Positions 24,446 to 33,830 of a DNA stretch of 64,000 nucleotides are shown here, one piece after another. Under the pieces are notes generated by a model. That model saw nothing but the letters and a program-made list of their open reading frames with translations, had not been told where the DNA came from and searched no databases. The DNA lies in assembly GCA_019916065.1 (NCBI GenBank), contig CM034239.1, positions 41,804,663-41,868,662 on the forward strand. The letters run 5' to 3'. Both the position numbers and the translations under genes were made by a program. The number at the start of each line of letters is the position of its first letter. Within the stretch, counting starts at the first letter, position 1. The DNA comes from Vitellaria paradoxa (Eukaryota > Streptophyta > Magnoliopsida > Ericales > Sapotaceae).

Positions 24446-24712
24446 GAGAGATTCACTTTTGTTTCGTACTAGTCAAATGTTACATATATATATATATATT
24501 GAAAGGTTAAATGTTACATCTCTACATCCATAACCTCAACTATTTATACATACAGAACATTTGAATAAAGGGAAGCTCAAAAAAATAAAAGGGAGCAAAA
24601 ACTACGTACTTAGTAGTAGAGATCAGAGGTTCAAAGTGTCAACCATAGATAGATCACCAAGAAAACCAAAAGAGGAACTCTGAATCGGAAATATATATAT
24701 ATATATATATCT

Positions 24713-24919
24713 TCAGTGGTAGGACCTGAGAATGGCTCCACAATAGGTGCAGATGATAGCTCTCCAAGACTTCCAGTAGAATGGCACGTGGCAAAACCTC
24801 GTGGAGGTCTTCATGTCCGCCACGCTTGCTCCGCCGCCGCACCTCGAGCATATGCCGGCGGCCGGCTTGCTCCTCCTCACCTTCCTCGTCTGATCCACCA
24901 AGAAGCAGAAGCAAACCAT
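24713..24919 (-). CDS. small conserved plant Cys-rich (zinc-ribbon-like) protein, 68 aa
   Basis: A single-exon 68-codon frame. It opens MVCFCFLVDQTRKVRRSKPA and holds two CxxC pairs, CSRCGG at about residues 24-29 and CTYCGA near 58-63, which could bind one metal ion. Between them is a well-ordered segment with MKTSTRFCHVPFYWKSWRA. I recognise this as a short conserved angiosperm protein of unknown function, sometimes carried in annotations under a dubious tRNA-synthetase name; no such enzyme fold can fit in 68 residues. The ATG is chosen because the conserved MVCFCFLVDQ start is intact. It stands alone between repeats, and the GC content of the frame is higher than its surroundings. An overlapping 86-codon frame on the same strand (24654-24914) is a shadow that ends in poly-YI. 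What the protein does is not known. Confidence 0.8.
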   Translation of the reverse strand: MVCFCFLVDQTRKVRRSKPAAGICSRCGGGASVADMKTSTRFCHVPFYWKSWRAIICTYCGAILRSYH

Positions 24920-25050
24920 TGCTGTTTCCTCTACTTCTCGCTGCGTTTAGGGCTCTGTAAACACCCCCCCCCCTTTTTTTTATTTTTTTGCCGACTCTCT
25001 CTGCCTTTCAGTATCAGAGGATTTCTATTCTGGAAGTTGGGAGCTGCCGT

Positions 25051-25226
25051 TATAAATAGGCGGGCGGGTGGTTAATGCTCGAGCAGTTTAGGTGGGCGTG
25101 TCACCGCTGGATGGAAAATCGTTCGAGGCATATGCGGTCAATTCGTTGACCTTTTTTAGTTTATCATTACAGATTTGCCACGTGGCGATAAATTGGATCC
25201 GTGTATGAAATGTGGGCTTACACGTG
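25051..25226 (-). promoter_or_regulatory. putative promoter of the small Cys-rich gene (TATA-like site, two G-boxes)
   Basis: Read on the - strand, a TATTTATA site lies about 135 bp before the ATG (25051-25058). A perfect palindromic G-box GCCACGTGGC is at 25177-25186, and a second CACGTG core, in the ABRE-like context TACACGTGG, is at 25221-25226. G-box/ABRE pairs are bound by bZIP and bHLH factors in light or abscisic acid responses. Regulation by these is inference from the motifs only. Confidence 0.45.
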
Positions 25227-25354
25227 GAGATGTTAAACCTTTTTTTTTTTTTTTTTTTGCGTAATTATGAAGATGTTAAACCTTTATTCATTCCTTCCGC
25301 TGGATTGATGTTGGCCGATTGCAATTAATGGGCAATCTGGGTGGCATTTGGTGG

Positions 25355-25450
25355 GACGCGGGGCGGCTGACATCGCGCGCGATGTCAGCCCGCAACCCTC
25401 GCGAGCGTGGCGCGATCGTGGCCGTTCGGCCTTCCGCGCGTGATCTGGTC

Positions 25451-25484
<34 letters not shown>

Positions 25485-26503
25485 CAAGCCGTTCGTCTCT
25501 TTTTTTTTTTTTCAGTTTTCAGCAAAAATAAATTAAAAATGATAATAAAAAATAACAACAAAAAAATGAAAGTGTTGTCAAATGAATCTTAAAAAATTAA
25601 CTTTTTTACTTTTTTTTTTAAACATAGAAAAAATTAAATTTTTAATAATTAATTAGTAATTAATTAAAAAATAATATTTTTTCCTAAACATAATATCACC
25701 TGCGATGCCAGCCATTAATTTTTTAATTGATAATACTGTTATTTTTCTGTCAGCTGACATTGCGGGCGATACTGTGTTTAGGAAAAAATATTATTTTTTA
25801 ATTAATTACTAATTAATTATTAAAAAATTAATTTTTCTATATTTAAAAAAGAAAAAAAAAGTTAATTTTTTAAGGTCTGTTTGACAATACTGTCGTTTTT
25901 CTGTTGTTATTTTTATTGTGATTTTTTATTTTTTATTTTTTGTTGTCATTTATTTTTTCTAAAATTAAAACAAAAATTGTGTAATTAATTAAAAATAATT
26001 TTTTTTCCTAAACACAAAATCGCCCGAGTTGTCAGTATTACTAATTATTAAAAAATTAATTTTTTTTATGTTTAAAAAAGAAAAAAAGTAAAAAAAAGTT
26101 AATTTTTTAAGGTTCGTTTGACAACACTGTCGTTTTTCTGTTGTTATTTTTTGTTATCGTTTTTTATTTTTTATTTTTTGTTGCTATTTATTTTTTCTGA
26201 AATTAAAACAAAAATTATGTAATTAATTAAAAAATAATATTTTTTCTATGTTTAAAAAAAATAATAAAAAAATTAAATTTTTAAGATCCGTTTGATAATA
26301 CTGTCATTTTTCTGTTGTTATTTTTGTTATCATTTTTAATTTATTTTTGCTAAAAACTGAAAAAAAAAAAAGAGAGAGACGAACGGCTGAAAAAAAAAAA
26401 AAGAGCGGCCAGATCACGTGCGAAAGGCCGAACGGCCACGATCGTGCCACGCTCATGAGGGTAGCGGGCTAACATCGCACACGATGTCAGATCCCCCGCG
26501 TCC
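25355..26503. mobile_element. Mutator-like foldback element with palindromic termini
   Basis: A 1149-bp element flanked by the direct repeat CATTTGGTGG at 25345-25354 and 26504-26513 (10 bp, in the 9-11 bp range usual for Mutator-like elements). The terminal inverted repeats exceed 120 bp: GACGCGGGG, then a palindrome, then GAGCGTGGC..CGATCGTGGCCGTTCGGCC..GTGATCTGG and a poly-T/poly-A tract. A perfect 26-bp palindrome (25365-25390, core TGACATCGCGCGCGATGTCA) lies in the left terminus; the right counterpart (about 26466-26491) is slightly decayed. The AT-rich interior has nested inverted repeats around 25735 and several copies of a GTTTGACAATACTGTCG block. No transposase is present, so the element is non-autonomous. 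Confidence 0.75.
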
Positions 26504-28325
26504 CATTTGGTGGTCCATCCCAGGCAGTAGACAGCATCAAATTTTATGACACGTGGCTCATGTGCAAATTGATCGCAAATATGTTTTAATTATATTAATT
26601 ATTTAATAAAAATATTTTAAAATATTTCCGAATTTATAGAATTCGATTTATGAAAATTTTCAAAATATACACTAATGTTTGATTTTATTGATATAACGAT
26701 TGATCTTAAATATTTAAAAAAAAAATAGACATGAGTTGAGTTCAAATAATTTAATTCCTATTAATTGGAAACATGCAAATTAATATTTAATTTGTTATCC
26801 ATAGAATGGATCGACAAATAGAATGCATCGTTTTCCAAGATTTTAATATGGGGTAACGTGAAATGAAATATGTATGTATATATTTATATATATTTATTAC
26901 CACAAAATTGTTATCCTTCATCTGAGAATGTTGGGGATGATTCAAGCTCGAATCCAGAAAACTAATCTTGACACCAGTATGGTGTTTGTCAAAAAATTTT
27001 TAATATTTAAGTCAGTAAAAGAAAGTTTGAGAGATAATTTAGGCAAAGTAACAATAAGGCCAAAAGAGTATACGTACCTTATCATCTGATAGATGGTGTA
27101 TATATATAGAAATATAACGCCTGCATAGGCACGATACATGTAAAACTCACGTAATCGTGATTTTTTTCCACTGACGTTGTGCCACGTGTATTTGTAAATC
27201 CTAGGATGATTCTCTTAATTAGTTATCAAAACCGTTACATAGTAGACAACACTTTTACAGGTGAGAATTATGTAATATGTCAAAATACCATTATGACGTA
27301 AGCCATTTTGTCTTTATAATAATGATCGGTTAGGTCGACTGATCGCTAGAACAATTGATAGGTCAGTTGGATCAGATCATAGTCATTCAAGTAATTATGA
27401 TCGGTCGAGTATATCCTATCGTTTGTATTTTTTTCTGAATTTAGATTGGTGGACCTAAGCCCATAATGTAGAAATTTATTTCCTATTCCACTTGTACAAG
27501 ACAAAATTGACAAGTCATTCATTGAAAAGACACTCTCAATGTGATTAGTGGATGAGGTTTATGTATTTTAGATGTTATTTTTTTCTATAAAAATTAAGTT
27601 TTTACATCAAAATTTTTGACAATTATTTATTTTAATAATAAATTACTTATGTTTATAAATTTTTTAGTTAACTTTTTTTATCTAAGGGCATAATTTAAAT
27701 TTTATTTAAAAAAAATGAGTTTATATGAAGGGATAAATTAAACCTAGGTCGCATGAGTATAATCAAATATTCTTACTTAGCCCTACTCATTGGCTACCGC
27801 CTAGGATGATTGTTAGGTGTATATTTAATATTTATAACAATTTATATTATAAAAATATTGTGTGTTTATATTAACTTTGTTGTTGAAATTTAATAATCAT
27901 TGGCTAGTCAGTTCAAAGTTTTAAGAAGTGTTAATATCATTGACATTGGTTTCATGTTTGGCAAATCCCTTTAGGAGTGTTTTTCAGTCTGAAATGATTT
28001 CTAATAGTTTTTCATATTTTTTGAACGTTTTCGTAAAATTGTATAAAAAAAAATTATAACAAAAATTCATTTCCTCAAAGTTCATTCCAAGAAATTGTAT
28101 TACTCATTGTTGTTTTGTGTTGGTGTGTGTAAGAGAATTTCATTAGTCGTTTTCCTAAATTACACTATGGGAGAGCTTTATTAATCATGATTATTAGAGT
28201 GACATTCACGGTCTCATTTTTTGGTTGGGGGGGGGGGGAGGGTTATTACAAATACGAAACTAATGTTAATGATTTTGGTTTAATCTCTTACTACAATATA
28301 ATGCAACACATAACTATCTAGCATT

Positions 28326-28553
28326 GGGTTCATATAATTTTTTTTTTTTATAACTCAGAATCCGCACCAGTTTATTACAACTCTCAACGAACTGTATAAT
28401 CGACGGGTAAACCGGGGGTGCTTGAACCCACCCATAAAACCTAAGCACCAAGTAAGACAGAATAGTAGCCAGCGGGATTCGAACTCAAGATTTCTAAGTT
28501 TACGGTTAGTCCCAAAAACTGCTGAGTTATTCTGACAAATTGAGTTCATATAA
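28326..28553 (-). mobile_element. tRNA-derived SINE with poly-A tail and target-site duplication
   Basis: On the - strand an A-box-like ATAACTCAGCAGTTT (28511-28530 region) is followed by a perfect B-box GTTCGAATCC (28475-28484) and the element ends in a run of A (T run at 28338-28349 on +). Direct repeats GRGTTCATATAA flank it (28326-28337 and 28542-28553). The A/B-box layout, poly-A tail and duplication together identify a SINE of about 204 bp. It overlaps no gene. Confidence 0.8.
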
Positions 28554-28930
28554 AAACAATCTAAATAAAAATTTAACTATTTAGCATAAAATTGTTATCA
28601 AATCAAATAAAATCAAAATGAATAATTTAAGTTGTTTCAATTTCTTTAATTGAACAGTTTATTTATTCATTTTTTTATGGTTAAAATTGAACGATTTAGT
28701 TATGGTTTTAAAATCTTTTAAATTAAAAACTTAAAATTCAACTTAGGTTTTTAAACTAAATTGAATCAAACCAAACTCTGTACACCCTGGATGTAGTTTA
28801 TAAATTGATTTTCAAATTTGTCCCAAAATATTTTAGCTAGAGGAAAAAATCATTTTGAAAAGTTACGAGAGTGATAAAGTTAATAGTTATTTTAAAGAGT
28901 TACGCGGGCGATTGAAATAAATCAAAAGTT

Positions 28931-29071
28931 GCAACAAGGCATTCGTTTGGAAAGTCTAAACTTCGTTCGCGAAGGAACCGAACTTTTGACGGGCCAACCC
29001 TTTTTTATGCGCCGCTTTACCCTGAAAGGAAAATGAGCTTTGCTTCTCTTAGCGCTAGGGAGCTGGGCATC
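28931..29071. other. GC-rich patch, possible mitochondrial DNA insertion
   Basis: About 140 bp with a base composition much more balanced than the AT-rich flanks. It contains TTCGTTCGCGAAGGAACCGA, GACGGGCCAACCC, ATGCGCCGCTTTACCCTGAA and CTTCTCTTAGCGCTAGGGAG. The style resembles plant mitochondrial intergenic DNA, which is frequently transferred to the nucleus. Assignment rests on composition and impression only. Confidence 0.35.
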
Positions 29072-29117
29072 ACAAATAAAACAAAATAAATTTTTAATAA
29101 TATTTATAAAACACTTA

Positions 29118-29458
29118 GGTGACATTTGGTTTACTTTTCTATTTTTTATTTTTTATTTTTATTTTATATGTTAAAATTCTCAAAACAAGAAAATAAAAAG
29201 TACTATGTTTTTCTTATTTTGAGATTTTTTCATTTTTTATTAAAAACTCTCAAAACAATTTTTTACTATTTTTCATTTTTAAGTGTAAAGTCATTTTCTG
29301 TTTTCGAAAACAAATTTTAAAAACATAAGTAATCAAATATATTTTAACCTATTTCCTTTACTTTTAAAAGTATAAGATAAAAAATAAATTCAAAATAGAA
29401 AATAGAAAATAAAAATAAAAATATAAAATATAAAATGAAAAAATAAACCAAATGAGCC
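29118..29458. mobile_element. PIF/Harbinger-like MITE, family B copy 2
   Basis: A 341-bp element flanked by TTA (29115-29117 and 29459-29461). The ends are GGTGACATTTGGTTTA and, on the other strand, GGCTCATTTGGTTTAT. The interior is collinear with 14207-14530. Confidence 0.75.
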
Positions 29459-30233
29459 TTAAAATTCTCTATCACACATTTACACATTCTTGCCTTTACT
29501 ATTTTCAAAAAAATTTAATATTTCACTAAAAAAATTTTGAAAAAATGTTAGCTGAATGCATAAAATTTTTTGACAATCATATTCTTCGAGTTAAAAACTT
29601 TCAAATAAGTACCATTGTTAGTATTTTATACAAATTTTTTTAAATCCGTTAGAACAAATTTGAAAAAATCATTCTAACAGTTTTGATACTGTGTATCTCT
29701 GAAGAGACTTTTTGAAATCGTTCTAATAATTTATCACTGTTGAAAGAGAAACTAGATCTATTGTGCAGAATATTTAGTGTTGATTTTTTAAATCTATTAA
29801 AACATATTTGGGAAACTGTTCTAACGGTTTGCTATTGTTTATCTTCAAAAAATATAATTTGAAAAGAAAACACCATGTTTTATCTCAATTTATTTTATTT
29901 TTTCTTATTTTTAAGCACTCCAAACCGTACCTAACTTTTTAATTTCTGATTATTCAATTTTTTAATTTTTAAAAAATGATCAAATCTACTCTCTTGTCAT
30001 TTAAACTTCTTTTAACTATGAATGACAAAAATATCAAGCTAACAAAAAAAAAAATTAAAAAGTTAATTTTTTCTTAACAAAAAAACTAATTAATTTTGCA
30101 ATAGTCAGCTAAAAGGAAAAAAAAAATAATTTTTTTTCCTTTCCCGAACTAAAGCCTCAATTTTGACATTCGGACGTTTTTAAATCGTTATAAATTTTCA
30201 AAAATTAGTTGTTCCTAGTTCGTGCACATTTTC

Positions 30234-32096
30234 ATGAAGCTTCTCTACAGACGCAATTACAGCTCTCTCATACCTCCAAACCTCAAAAGCAACAGCTACC
30301 CCTTGTCCAGAGTGTCCAGAATCCTCGAACACTGCAAGTCCGGCTCGCTTGCCGAAGCTCTGCGACTCCTAAACTCCATAGATCCCAGAGAAATCTCCGT
30401 AAAACCAATCCTATACGCTTCTGTAATACAGTGCTGTACTAAATTTCAGTCATTTAACAATGGACTCCAAATTCACGCTCATGTCATCAAATCCGGACTT
30501 GAAACTGACAGGTTCGTTGGAAACAGTCTGCTTGCACTTTACTTTAAATTGTGTTCAAATTTTTCGGAAACTAGCAGGGTATTTGATGGCCTTTATTTTA
30601 AGGATGTTGTTTCTTGGACGTCAATGATATCGGGTTATATTCGTGTGGGAAAACCCATAAATTCAATTGGTTTGTTCACGGAAATGTTAGATTTTGGGGT
30701 TGAGCCAAATGGGTTTACTCTTTCTGCTGTGATTAAAGCATGCTCGGAGCTTGGAGACGCAAAGGTTGGTCGGTGCTTTCATGGAGTTGTTTTCAGACGA
30801 GGGTTTGATTCAAATCATGTTATTGCTAGCGCTCTGATAGATATGTATGGGAGGAAAAATGGACCCGAATATGCGCGCCAGTTGTTTGATGAGTTGCTTG
30901 AACCAGATGCTATTTGTTGGACTTCAGCTATTTCTTCGTTTACGAGGAATGATTTGTTTGAGGAAGCATTTAGGTTCTTTTATTCAATGCAGAGGAAATC
31001 TGGTTTGTTGCCGGATGAGTTTACATTTGGCGCGGTCTTGACAGCTTGTGGGAATTTAGGGAGGCTAAGACAAGGTAAGGAAGTGCATGCGAAAGTAATT
31101 TCATCAGGAATTTGCAGTAATGTGGTTGTTGATAGCAGTCTCGTGGACATGTATGCCAAATGTGGATTCGTCAATGAATCTCAACGAGTTTTCGATAGAA
31201 TGACCCAAAAGAATTCAGTTTCTTGGTGTGCATTGCTCGGGGGATATTGCCAAAAGGGTGATTTTGGTACTGTTATTGATCTTTTTAGGGAACAGGATGA
31301 GGTTGATCTATACAGCTTTGGAACAGTTCTTCGGGCCTGTGCTGGTTTGGCTGCTGTAAGGCTGGGTGAAGAGGTGCACTGCCAGTATCTGAGGAAGGGA
31401 GGTTGGAGAAATGTCATTGTAGAATCAGCTTTAGTTGATTTATACGCCAAGTGTGGCTGCATTGATTTTGCTCATAGGATTTTTATACAGATGCCGGTTA
31501 GAAATTTGATAACTTGGAACTCGATGATTTGTGGGTTTGCTCAGAATGGAAGAGGCGAGGAAGCTCTTAGGATGTTCCATGAGATGGTTGAGGAGGGGAT
31601 CAAGCCTGATTATATTACTTTTATTGGGGTTCTTTTTGCTTGTAGTCACACAGGCTTGGTTGATCAAGGGCGTGGACATTTTACTTCTATGACTGAACAA
31701 TATGGGATTAAAGCTGGAATTGAGCATTACAATTGCATGGTCGACCTCCTCAGCCGCGCTGGGCATATAGAAGAAGCTGAAAATTTGATACAGAACACAG
31801 AATTAAAAGATGATTCCTCACTTTGGGCAGCTCTTCTTGGTGCTTGCTCAACGAGAACAAATTCTGTTGTTGCGGAGCGCATTGCTAGGAAAATGATGGA
31901 ATTAGAACCGGACTATCATTTGAGTTATGTCCTGCTAGCTAATGTGTATAGAGCAGTTGGACGGTGGAGTGATGCTCTTGAGATCTGGATGCTAATGAGA
32001 GATAGAGGGGTTAAGAAGATGCCTGGGAAGAGCTGGATTGAAACTGAATTTTCAGATAGTAAGGATATGAAGTTGTATAAGATGAATAGTCAATAG
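30234..32096 (+). CDS. PLS-class pentatricopeptide repeat protein, E subgroup (620 aa)
   Basis: An intronless gene with MKLLYRRNYSS at its start. The open frame extends 4 codons upstream to a GTG, but the first ATG is at 30234. PPR proteins of this class bind organelle RNA and commonly specify C-to-U editing sites or processing. The N-terminal 40 or so residues are basic, Ser-rich and poor in acidic residues, as expected for mitochondrial or plastid targeting. About 14 PLS-type repeats follow, with hallmark strings such as VVSWTSMISGYIRVG, VDSSLVDMYAKCGFVNE, LITWNSMICGFAQNGRGEEA and PDYITFIGVLFACSHTGLV. A C-terminal E region (HYNCMVDLLSRAGHIEEAE to YVLLANVYRAVGRW and KMPGKSWIE) is present, but there is no DYW domain, so deaminase activity would have to come from a partner. 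The overall order resembles Arabidopsis At1g03540; orthology is inferred from memory. No lesions are seen. Confidence 0.93.
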   Translation: MKLLYRRNYSSLIPPNLKSNSYPLSRVSRILEHCKSGSLAEALRLLNSIDPREISVKPILYASVIQCCTKFQSFNNGLQIHAHVIKSGLETDRFVGNSLLALYFKLCSNFSETSRVFDGLYFKDVVSWTSMISGYIRVGKPINSIGLFTEMLDFGVEPNGFTLSAVIKACSELGDAKVGRCFHGVVFRRGFDSNHVIASALIDMYGRKNGPEYARQLFDELLEPDAICWTSAISSFTRNDLFEEAFRFFYSMQRKSGLLPDEFTFGAVLTACGNLGRLRQGKEVHAKVISSGICSNVVVDSSLVDMYAKCGFVNESQRVFDRMTQKNSVSWCALLGGYCQKGDFGTVIDLFREQDEVDLYSFGTVLRACAGLAAVRLGEEVHCQYLRKGGWRNVIVESALVDLYAKCGCIDFAHRIFIQMPVRNLITWNSMICGFAQNGRGEEALRMFHEMVEEGIKPDYITFIGVLFACSHTGLVDQGRGHFTSMTEQYGIKAGIEHYNCMVDLLSRAGHIEEAENLIQNTELKDDSSLWAALLGACSTRTNSVVAERIARKMMELEPDYHLSYVLLANVYRAVGRWSDALEIWMLMRDRGVKKMPGKSWIETEFSDSKDMKLYKMNSQ

Positions 32097-32584
32097 TCAT
32101 CAAATAATCCTGATTCTTCACCATTCCATATAATGGCCTGTCAATTTGAAGGTTTTAGAAAAATAACACATACTTCTGGGTGTGGAGAATTCACAAGGAC
32201 CAAGGCTGCAGAAATAGTTGTTGAACCCCAATTTTCCTTGCTGAGACACAGTAGAAAATGGCATTCTGCATTTTGTTTTTGTCTTGGCTAACTGAAGCAC
32301 CAAAACTATATATTGATATGAGATTCTTTGGACAAGTAAAAACATCGCCATCTTGTTGCTGAACTATTGAAATGATAAAACCACAGCTATTTATCAGGCG
32401 GCTGACCACCACATGTAGAAAAATTATTCAATTATTATTTTAATTTTCCGGTTTTGGGATGGCATTATTTGGTTTACTGGAAACCAATTCTGCTTGTTTT
32501 TTCAACGGTAATAACTTCAATTTAGAGTTATTGGGAATTATATTTTGTCATTTGCGTTACTGTCAATTAAGTTGTGAGTCTACT

Positions 32585-33459
32585 TTATTTGAATCATATT
32601 TTGTGATTAACTTTCAGTTTTCTCTTGTATATTTCTTATGTATGTTAAGTTGTCTATGTGAACGAGCTTTTGTCAATATCATTCCGCAAATGATGCCGCT
32701 TTATGCCTCTTACTTTTGATGCCATTGTTTGGATTGAACCGCGACCTTTTTTGGCTGAGCAGGAAGCTCTTTTCAAAATGAATATTGCGCAATGAAAACT
32801 ACTTCCATATTGTTTGTGGTGATTGCAATCATTTGCAGGCTGCTTTTGATGTTTTGATTTTTAGCACTAGAGTTCTGTTCTTCCTGTTTGAAGAAGTCCA
32901 TTCTTTGTTTAATCATACGGCATGGTTTGTTTCCATACATGGAGTTTTATCCATTATACTTCTTGCCCAGTGATACGTCATCACTAGTGCTGTTGACGAT
33001 TAGAGCTGATTTTATTGATACAATTGAGAATTATTTGTCCACAGACCAAGGAATGTGGTGTAGCACTGACTTTTGTCTAGTTTTATGAAAAGGAGTGTGG
33101 TGGTACAATGTCATTAGTACTTAGTTCAGGTTTATATTTTAGTTAATTAATTCTCTTTAAGCATTCATGAGGAGGTTAGCATTAAGTGTCGGGCACATGT
33201 GATTATTGAAAAATTGAAGCATAGAAATACTGGGGATTTCGAATTCATTGTTGTCTTTTTGGAATGTAGTTTTGTTATTTAGTTCTTCTTTCTCTTATTT
33301 TTTTGAATATCTTCGGGGCTACTTATTAGTTTAATTATTTGGAAATTTGCAACTTTTTTTTTTTTAATTGATCAGACAAGTGGAGCCCTGCTGCATTTGA
33401 GAAACACACTGGAAGAGAAACTGCTAGAAAATGGAAGAATAATATTTGGATCATTGTCA
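32585..33459 (+). pseudogene. truncated duplicate of ULT1 intron 1 and start of exon 2
   Basis: This segment is collinear with ULT1 intron 1 from about 8745 to 9230 and then from about 9752 to 10206, with roughly 520 bp of the source missing in between. It retains a splice acceptor (AG at 33374-33375) and 84 bp of exon 2 (33376-33459), with only three substitutions from the functional exon: Leu to Trp, one silent, and Ser to Thr. Homology stops abruptly within the codons for IIV. No exon 1, no remainder of exon 2 and no exon 3 follow. It cannot encode an ULT protein and is a dispersed partial duplication in the same orientation as the source, just after the PPR gene. Confidence 0.9.
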
Positions 33460-33714
33460 GTGTATTATGGCAGTTGAGCATTCCCATTTTCAACCTGGGA
33501 CGTGAGAGATGCTATACCATCACAGTGTGGAACCGGGCCATAGTCATAAGGAGAGGAAAGAGATAATTTCACTATTTGAAGGAGAGGAAAGAGATAATTT
33601 TCTTTTTTTTCGCGTGCGCAAAAAAGATGCTATAAGGAAGGAAGGATTGCAATTCTGGGTTGAGACATCCTTATGAAGTAGCATAACCTTGTCTAATTTT
33701 CCAAAATAGAATCG

Positions 33715-33830
33715 GGTACCAAAACTGAATCAGGCATCAAACCGGTGAAGCGAATATTTATGGTTGAACTCGTGATTCACATTTGTCATGTAAAAATTTA
33801 TTATAATCAATTTATTATATTTTAAATCAA
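33715..33830. repeat. dispersed repeat shared with SCAMP intron 2
   Basis: The order of GGCATCAAACCGGTGAAGCG, ATATTTATGGTTGAACT, GTGATTCACATTTGTCAT and TAAAAATTTATTA is shared with 45895-46000 in the same orientation, with scattered differences. The class is unknown. Confidence 0.7.

Larger units (their letters stand above)
13768..24712. other. MITE-dense gene desert
   Basis: About 11 kb with no recognisable gene. It contains diverged tandem repeats just after ULT1 (14110-15215), PIF/Harbinger-like MITEs of three families, dispersed repeat copies, several AT-rich stretches with the GTTTGG..CCAAAC end style of other MITEs (about 19990-20110, 20990-21490, 22260-22640), and long (TC)n, (TA)n and (GA)n tracts between 23.0 and 24.5 kb. 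Open frames are short, low-complexity and lack domains. Confidence 0.7.
24920..30233. other. intergenic region with Mutator-like element, SINE and MITE
   Basis: Apart from the promoter of the small gene, this 5.3-kb stretch holds the foldback element (25355-26503), a SINE (28326-28553), a possible organelle-derived patch (28931-29071) and a MITE (29118-29458). A poly-T tract (25240-25258) is bounded by two copies of AGATGTTAAACCTT, at about 25230 and 25271. The rest (26.5-28.2 kb, 29.5-30.2 kb) is AT-rich with no gene signal. Confidence 0.7.

Noticed and set aside
24654..24914. 86-codon - frame overlapping the small Cys-rich gene
   Set aside because: It is Glu/Arg/Leu-rich with a microsatellite-coded tail; the overlapping 68-codon frame has the conserved CxxC layout.
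30209..32000. Short frames inside the PPR gene on both strands, for example 31181-31766 (-)
   Set aside because: Shadows of the intact 620-codon PPR frame.
33376..33459. ULT1 exon 2 copy as an alternative exon of a functional gene
   Set aside because: It lies 20 kb beyond the ULT1 stop and PPR gene, is cut off mid-exon, and no donor or continuing SAND sequence follows.
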